DNA from: Nesterenkonia sp. E16_10
GTDB taxonomy: Bacteria; Actinomycetota; Actinomycetes; Actinomycetales; Micrococcaceae
Direction of reading: 5' to 3'
DNA length: 64,000 nucleotides
Assembly: GCF_017347085.1 (NCBI RefSeq)
Contig: NZ_JADPSA010000048.1
Coordinates: forward strand, 1 to 64,000
Below the pieces are notes generated by a model, which worked only from the letters and a program-made list of their open reading frames with translations, was not told the DNA's origin and made no database searches. Below, piece by piece: positions 60,043 through 64,000 of the stretch; position 1 is the first letter of the stretch, and every line of letters begins with the position of its first letter. The translations under genes and the position numbers were made by a program.

Positions 60043-60996
60043 TCAGATCCTCAGCGCGGCCTGCACCTTGGCCAGCGCCTGCGCGGAGTCACGCAGCGCC
60101 TCGGTCTCCTCCGCGGAGAACGGGGTCGTGGTCACCGGGCGCACCCCGCCGGCGGAGACCACGCTGGGGATCGACAGCGCCACCCCGTTGATCCCGAGGA
60201 AGCCCTCGAGCACGCTGCTGACCGGAAGGATCGCGTGCTCGTCACTCAGCACCGCCTCCACGATCCGCGCCGCCGAGAGTCCGATCGCGTAATTGGTCGC
60301 GCCCTTGCCCGCGATGACCTGGTAGGCGGCGTTGCGGACCTGATCCGAGAGGGTCTCCAGCTCCTCGGCGTCGAAGACCCTCATGCCCTCGCGCTCCCAG
60401 TCCAGCAGCGGGGTCACCCCGATGCTTGCCGCGGACCAGAGCGGGAACTCGGTGTCGCCGTGCTCCCCCACCATGTGGGCGTGCACGCTGGACTGTGCGA
60501 CGCCGGCCCGCTGCGCCAGCTTCCAGCGCAGCCGCGCGGTGTCCAGCACGGTCCCGGAGGAGAACACCCGGCTGCTGGGCAGCCCGGTGATCTGCTGTGC
60601 GGCCACGGTCAACACGTCGCAGGGATTGGTGACCAGCAGGTAGACGGCATCCGGGGCCCGCTCCAGCAGCCTCGGGAGCATGTTGCGCAGGATCTCCACG
60701 TTGGTGCCGGCCAGGTCCAGCCGGGTCTGTCCGGGACGCTGCTTCGCCCCGGCGGTGATCACCACGACGTCGGCGCCTTCCACATGCCTCAGGTCCGCGC
60801 CGCCGTCGATGTCCGAGGAACCGGTGAACTGGCTGCCGTGGGCGAGGTCGAGGACCTCGGCCTCGACCCGGGGGGCGTCGATGTCGTAGAGCCGCACATG
60901 CCGGGCGGAGCCGCGGATCATGGCCGCATAGGCGGTGGCGGTGCCGACGCTGCCGGCACCCACGATGGCCAGGGTGGAGTTCTCGATGAGGCTCAT
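60043..60996 (-). CDS. ldh: L-lactate dehydrogenase
   Basis: A 317-residue NAD-dependent enzyme interconverting pyruvate and L-lactate. LAIVGAGSVGTATAYAAMIR is the NAD motif, AGAKQRPGQTRLDLA has the glutamine that favours lactate over malate, VTNPCDVLT follows, and VGEHGDTEFPLWS holds the catalytic histidine. The ATG at 60996 begins the family alignment; an ATG 7 codons upstream is less likely. It stands alone between the kinase and the VOC gene. Confidence 0.92.
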   Translation of the reverse strand: MSLIENSTLAIVGAGSVGTATAYAAMIRGSARHVRLYDIDAPRVEAEVLDLAHGSQFTGSSDIDGGADLRHVEGADVVVITAGAKQRPGQTRLDLAGTNVEILRNMLPRLLERAPDAVYLLVTNPCDVLTVAAQQITGLPSSRVFSSGTVLDTARLRWKLAQRAGVAQSSVHAHMVGEHGDTEFPLWSAASIGVTPLLDWEREGMRVFDAEELETLSDQVRNAAYQVIAGKGATNYAIGLSAARIVEAVLSDEHAILPVSSVLEGFLGINGVALSIPSVVSAGGVRPVTTTPFSAEETEALRDSAQALAKVQAALRI

Positions 60997-61065
60997 GGGC
61001 TCAGCCTGCCACAGCACGGCGAGGCCGAACAGAGGTCATCCTCGAATGGGGCCCACCCGACCCGG

Positions 61066-61122
61066 GTCAGTGCCAGCAGCAATAGTCAGTGCCGGCAGAG
61101 GTAGTCAGTGCCAGCAGAGACA
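61066..61122. repeat. Three tandem 19-bp repeats over a gene 3' end
   Basis: Units GTCAGTGCCAGCAGCAATA, then one with GGCAGAGGTA, then one with AGCAGAGACA, are contiguous. The third holds the stop and last codons of the VOC gene on the minus strand; the other two are duplicated copies downstream of it, each with its own in-frame-like stop. Confidence 0.8.
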
Positions 61123-61458
61123 GAACGGATGCCCCGCAGGATCGGCGTAGACGTTGAACCGCTGGGTTCCGGTGGCCATCTGCAGCACCTCCGCGCCCAG
61201 CTCGATGACCTCGGTGTGCGCGGAGGCGATGTCCTCGACGTCGAGGTCCAGGTGTATCTGCTGAGGCCTCCCCTGGGGCCACTGCGGCGGCTGGTGGTCC
61301 GGCGCGCGCTGCACCGCCACCGGCGCGGCTCCGGCGACGAGGACGGTGTGCCAGTCCGGCTCGGCACGCACCTGCCCGCCCAGCATCTTGGCCCAGAAGC
61401 TGCTCTCGGCCTCCAGGTCGGCGGCGTCGAAGACGACGGTCTGCGCGGTGATCTTCAT
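61105..61458 (-). CDS. VOC-family (glyoxalase-like) protein
   Basis: A 117-residue protein with the two beta-alpha-beta-beta-beta modules of the vicinal oxygen chelate fold. VVFDAADLEAESSFWAKMLG is the first module, QQIHLDLDVEDIASAHTEV the second with a metal-ligand histidine, and NVYADPAGHPFCLCWH the family ending. Substrate unknown. The ATG at 61458 is preferred over a frame opening 12 codons earlier. The 3' end lies in a tandem repeat. Confidence 0.82.
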   Translation of the reverse strand: MKITAQTVVFDAADLEAESSFWAKMLGGQVRAEPDWHTVLVAGAAPVAVQRAPDHQPPQWPQGRPQQIHLDLDVEDIASAHTEVIELGAEVLQMATGTQRFNVYADPAGHPFCLCWH

Positions 61459-61533
61459 GCGGCCCAGTCTCCGTCGAGCCGGGTGCCCGGTCAAGGGGCG
61501 GCCTTGTCCAGCCTCAATCGGCCGCAGCCTCGA

Positions 61534-62340
61534 TCAGAACGGGTTGAGCAGCCGGTGCACGAAGGCGCGGGTGCGCTCCTGCTTCGGCGCGCGCAGCACT
61601 TCCTGCGCGGGGCCCTGCTCCACGACCACTCCGCCGTCCATGAAGGCGACCGTGTCGGCCACCTCGCGGGCGAAGGCGAGCTCGTGGGTCACCAGGACCA
61701 TGGTCCAGCCCTCCTCGGCGAGCTCCTTGATCACGGTGAGCACGTCACCCACCAGCTCGGGATCCAGCGCCGAGGTGGGCTCGTCGAAGAGCAGCAGCGC
61801 GGGCTGCTGGGCCAGCGCGCGCACGATCCCCACCCGCTGCTGCTGGCCGCCGGAGAGCTGGTGCGGGTAGTCGTCGCGCTTCTCGGCGAGACCGACCCGC
61901 TCGAGCAGCCGTTCGGCCTCGGCGATGGCCTCGGCCTTGGGTCGTTTCTGGACCTGGATGGGGCCCTCGGTGACGTTTTCGAGCACGGTCTTGTGCGGGA
62001 AGAGGTTGTAGCCCTGGAAGACCATCGCCGAGCGGGTGCGCAGCGATTCCTTCTCCCGGCGCGTGGTCTTGGCGGAGAAGGTCACGGCCGGGCCCCCGGA
62101 GAACTCCACGGTGCCGGCGTCGGGCTGTTCCAGTCCGTTGAGGCAGCGCAGCACGGTGGTCTTGCCGGAGCCGGAGGGCCCGACGAGCGCGAGCACCTGT
62201 CCGGGCTGCACGGCCAGGTCGATGGAGCGCAGCACCTCGTTGTCTCCGAAGGACTTGTTCAGTCCCGAGACGCGCAGCAGCGGATCGCTGGGGGTGACGG
62301 CCGGTGCGGGGTCGGTGCGTGAAAAGTCAGTGGGCGACAT
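61534..62340 (-). CDS. Amino acid ABC transporter ATP-binding protein (TcyN-like)
   Basis: A 268-residue ATPase. Walker A is [33 protein letters not shown] is the Q-loop region, the signature is [15 protein letters not shown] and Walker B is [13 protein letters not shown]. It belongs to the polar amino acid importer group; the operon order resembles cystine transporters. About 20 residues precede the family start. It overlaps the permease gene by 14 bases. Confidence 0.88.
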   Translation of the reverse strand: MSPTDFSRTDPAPAVTPSDPLLRVSGLNKSFGDNEVLRSIDLAVQPGQVLALVGPSGSGKTTVLRCLNGLEQPDAGTVEFSGGPAVTFSAKTTRREKESLRTRSAMVFQGYNLFPHKTVLENVTEGPIQVQKRPKAEAIAEAERLLERVGLAEKRDDYPHQLSGGQQQRVGIVRALAQQPALLLFDEPTSALDPELVGDVLTVIKELAEEGWTMVLVTHELAFAREVADTVAFMDGGVVVEQGPAQEVLRAPKQERTRAFVHRLLNPF

Positions 62341-63004
62341 AGCGGTCCAATCTGCGCTCGAGCCGGTCCTGCACGGTGGAGAGCACCAGGCAGAAGACCC
62401 AGTAGATCATGGCGGCCTCCACGTAGATCAGCATGAACTCCTGGCTGAAGGCGGCGATCTCCTGGGCCACCCGGAACAGCTCGGTGACCAGGATCAGCGA
62501 GGCCAGCGAGGTGTCCTTGACCAGCGAGATGAAGGTGTTCGACAGCGGCGGCACCGAGACCCGTGCGGCCTGCGGCAGGATCAGCCGGCGCAGCGCTTGA
62601 TTGCGGGACATCCCGATCGTGTAGCCGGCCTCCCACTGGCCCTTGGGCACCGAGAGGATGGCGGCACGGATGACCTCGGCCGCGTAGCCGCCGACGTTCA
62701 TCGAGAACGCGATCGCCGCGCTGGGCCACGGGTCGATGGTGAGTCCCACCGAGGGCAGGCCGTAGAAGATCACGAAGAGCTGCACCAGCAGCGGGGTGCC
62801 GCGGATCACCGAGATATAGGCTCGGGCGATCCCGGAGAACAGCCGGTTCCCGCTGATCCGCATCAGCGCCAGCACCAGGGCAAGCACGAGGCCGAGCGTG
62901 AAGCTCACCAGGGTCAGCGGGATGGTCCCGGTCAGGCCCCCGCGCAGCAGCGGCCAGAACGAGTCGATGGCCAGCTGCCAGTCGATGTCGGGCAGTTCCA
63001 TCAT
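62327..63004 (-). CDS. Amino acid ABC transporter permease (TcyL-like)
   Basis: A 225-residue permease with five membrane segments. FIFYGLPS-like [20 protein letters not shown], then [20 protein letters not shown], and the EAA loop [20 protein letters not shown] mark the His/Glu/Gln/Arg/opine family. It overlaps the binding-protein gene by 4 bases. Cystine is suggested by the FYGLPS motif seen in cystine systems, but specificity is inferred. Confidence 0.87.
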   Translation of the reverse strand: MMELPDIDWQLAIDSFWPLLRGGLTGTIPLTLVSFTLGLVLALVLALMRISGNRLFSGIARAYISVIRGTPLLVQLFVIFYGLPSVGLTIDPWPSAAIAFSMNVGGYAAEVIRAAILSVPKGQWEAGYTIGMSRNQALRRLILPQAARVSVPPLSNTFISLVKDTSLASLILVTELFRVAQEIAAFSQEFMLIYVEAAMIYWVFCLVLSTVQDRLERRLDRYVAH

Positions 63005-63828
63005 TCCGTGACGTCGGCGCCGAAGTACTTCTCGGAGATCTCGGTGAGCGTGCCGTCCTCGGACAGGGTGGCCAGCGCCTCATCCACTGCCTCGACCAGG
63101 GATTCGCTGCCCTGCCGGAAGGTCAGTGCCGACTGGGACTGATCCTCGGTCTCGGCGGCGATCTTGATGTTCTCGTTGCCCTCGGTCTCCTGGTAGTCCA
63201 GGTAGGTGAGCTTGTCGTTGATCGTGGCGTCCACCCGGCCCTGCTCGAGCAGGGTCACCGACTGGGCCCATCCCTCGACGGCTTCGACCTCGGCACCGGA
63301 CTCCCGGGCAAGCTCGTTCCAGTTCGAGGTCAGCGACTGCGCGGTGGTGGCGCCCTCGAGGTCCTCGAAGCTGGTGATCTCCTCGTTCTCCGCCAGTGTC
63401 ACGACCACGCCGTTGGACACGGTGTACGGCGCGGAGAAGAGGTAGCTCTCCTCGCGGTCCTCGGTGATGGAGACCTGGTTGGCGATCACGTCGAAGCGCG
63501 CCGAGTCGAGACCAGCGAACATCGCGTCCCACTGGGTCTCCTCGAACTCCGCCTCCACCCCGAGCTCCTGCGCCACTGCGGTCACGATCTCCACGTCGTA
63601 GCCGGTCAAATCGCCGGCGCCACCCTCGTGGAAGCTGAATGGACGGTAGGTGCCCTCGGTCCCCACGGTGAGCGTGCCAGATTCCTGCACCTCTTCCAGG
63701 GTCAGTCCCGAGGCCGGCTCCTCTGCGGACGCGCCGTCCTGCTGCGCCTCGTCGCCTCCGCCGCAGGAGGCCAGCGTCAGGGCCGCAGCCGCAGAGAGGG
63801 CGAGGGTGGTCAGCAGGCGGGTGGTCAT
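63001..63828 (-). CDS. Amino acid ABC transporter binding lipoprotein (cystine-type)
   Basis: A 275-residue lipoprotein. The lipobox LTLASCGG places the cysteine near residue 22. [20 protein letters not shown], then [20 protein letters not shown], and [18 protein letters not shown], followed by [11 protein letters not shown], match the FliY/TcyA group. It leads the three-gene operon. No clear regulator binding site was found in the 130 bases upstream. Confidence 0.87.
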   Translation of the reverse strand: MTTRLLTTLALSAAAALTLASCGGGDEAQQDGASAEEPASGLTLEEVQESGTLTVGTEGTYRPFSFHEGGAGDLTGYDVEIVTAVAQELGVEAEFEETQWDAMFAGLDSARFDVIANQVSITEDREESYLFSAPYTVSNGVVVTLAENEEITSFEDLEGATTAQSLTSNWNELARESGAEVEAVEGWAQSVTLLEQGRVDATINDKLTYLDYQETEGNENIKIAAETEDQSQSALTFRQGSESLVEAVDEALATLSEDGTLTEISEKYFGADVTE

Positions 63829-63962
63829 AGGTGATGCCCCTAGGGTGAAGCGTCGGCGAGGGCCGGCGTGCGGTGGTCAGGTCATGGACAGGCACAGAAC
63901 GGTAGCACTCGGCCAGCGCGGGCCCGGGCGCTCTGTTACGCCATACGTCGCCCGGCGCCGGC

Positions 63963-64000
63963 TCAGAAGGCCGGCATCAGCGTCTCGTCATGCTCCTCGA
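63963..64000 (-). CDS. 3' end of a gene running off the window
   Basis: Reading the minus strand from the right edge gives EEHDETLMPAF followed by a TGA at 63963-63965. The frame is open to the edge. It is too short to identify; it could also be chance. Confidence 0.3.
   Translation of the reverse strand, partial: EEHDETLMPAF

Overview
The window looks like chromosome from a high-GC actinobacterium, most likely of the Micrococcaceae (a Nesterenkonia- or Arthrobacter-like organism; the genus is an inference). Supporting signs are GC-rich coding, frequent GTG starts, many 4-base stop/start overlaps, the separate purS-purQ-purL set, dnaX-recR-ask clustering, a PaaZ fusion protein, an ectoine-type (ehu) uptake system and very acidic exported proteins. 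No rRNA, tRNA or CRISPR array was recognised.

Positions 1-8.7 kb are an accessory region of lower GC. It holds a TetR-controlled drug-type ABC exporter with two mirrored operators (509-3116). Next comes a HEPN RNase / DUF262 pair (3421-4895) whose DUF262 gene has lost its 5' end at an IS. That IS is an internally deleted IS3-family element with intact inverted repeats (4907-5665), followed by the C-terminal tail of a serine recombinase. Then comes a compact locus of small basic ORF, CD-NTase, E2-like protein and single-pass membrane protein (6283-8500). This last locus resembles a type II-short CBASS anti-phage system with an effector I cannot assign, and it is the best candidate for something new here.

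From 8.7 to 24.7 kb are: an alpha/beta hydrolase, a sigma factor with an upstream membrane partner (anti-sigma-like), a carboxylesterase, a CPBP protease whose 3' end overlaps that of a convergent LTA-synthase/OpgB-like enzyme, paaZ, acuI with an Lrp regulator, a three-gene branched-chain 2-oxoacid dehydrogenase operon and a DUF1989 gene. From 24.8 to 30.2 kb is glycerol catabolism (glpK, glpF, glpD) with a divergent SorC-type regulator. From 30.2 to 39.8 kb are a 3-hydroxyacyl-CoA dehydrogenase / enoyl-CoA hydratase / thiolase operon, an HD protein, a TrpXYZ-like ABC system, an MHS-family transporter and an acyltransferase. PaaR-like palindromes in front of paaZ and the MHS transporter, and a half-site in front of the thiolase operon, suggest one phenylacetate regulon spread over about 21 kb.

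From 39.8 to 56 kb is housekeeping: dnaX, recR, ehuBCDA, ask, a GNAT protein, a glycosylase-like protein, two NAD(P)-binding proteins, a YchJ/SEC-C protein and purS-purQ-purL. From 56 to 64 kb are a response regulator, a processive glycosyltransferase with an HPt-like C-terminus that lacks the phospho-histidine, a membrane histidine kinase, ldh, a VOC protein and a cystine-type ABC transporter. The right edge cuts a gene on the minus strand. Short tandem repeats of 14-34 bp sit at several gene 3' ends and intergenic gaps across the core part.
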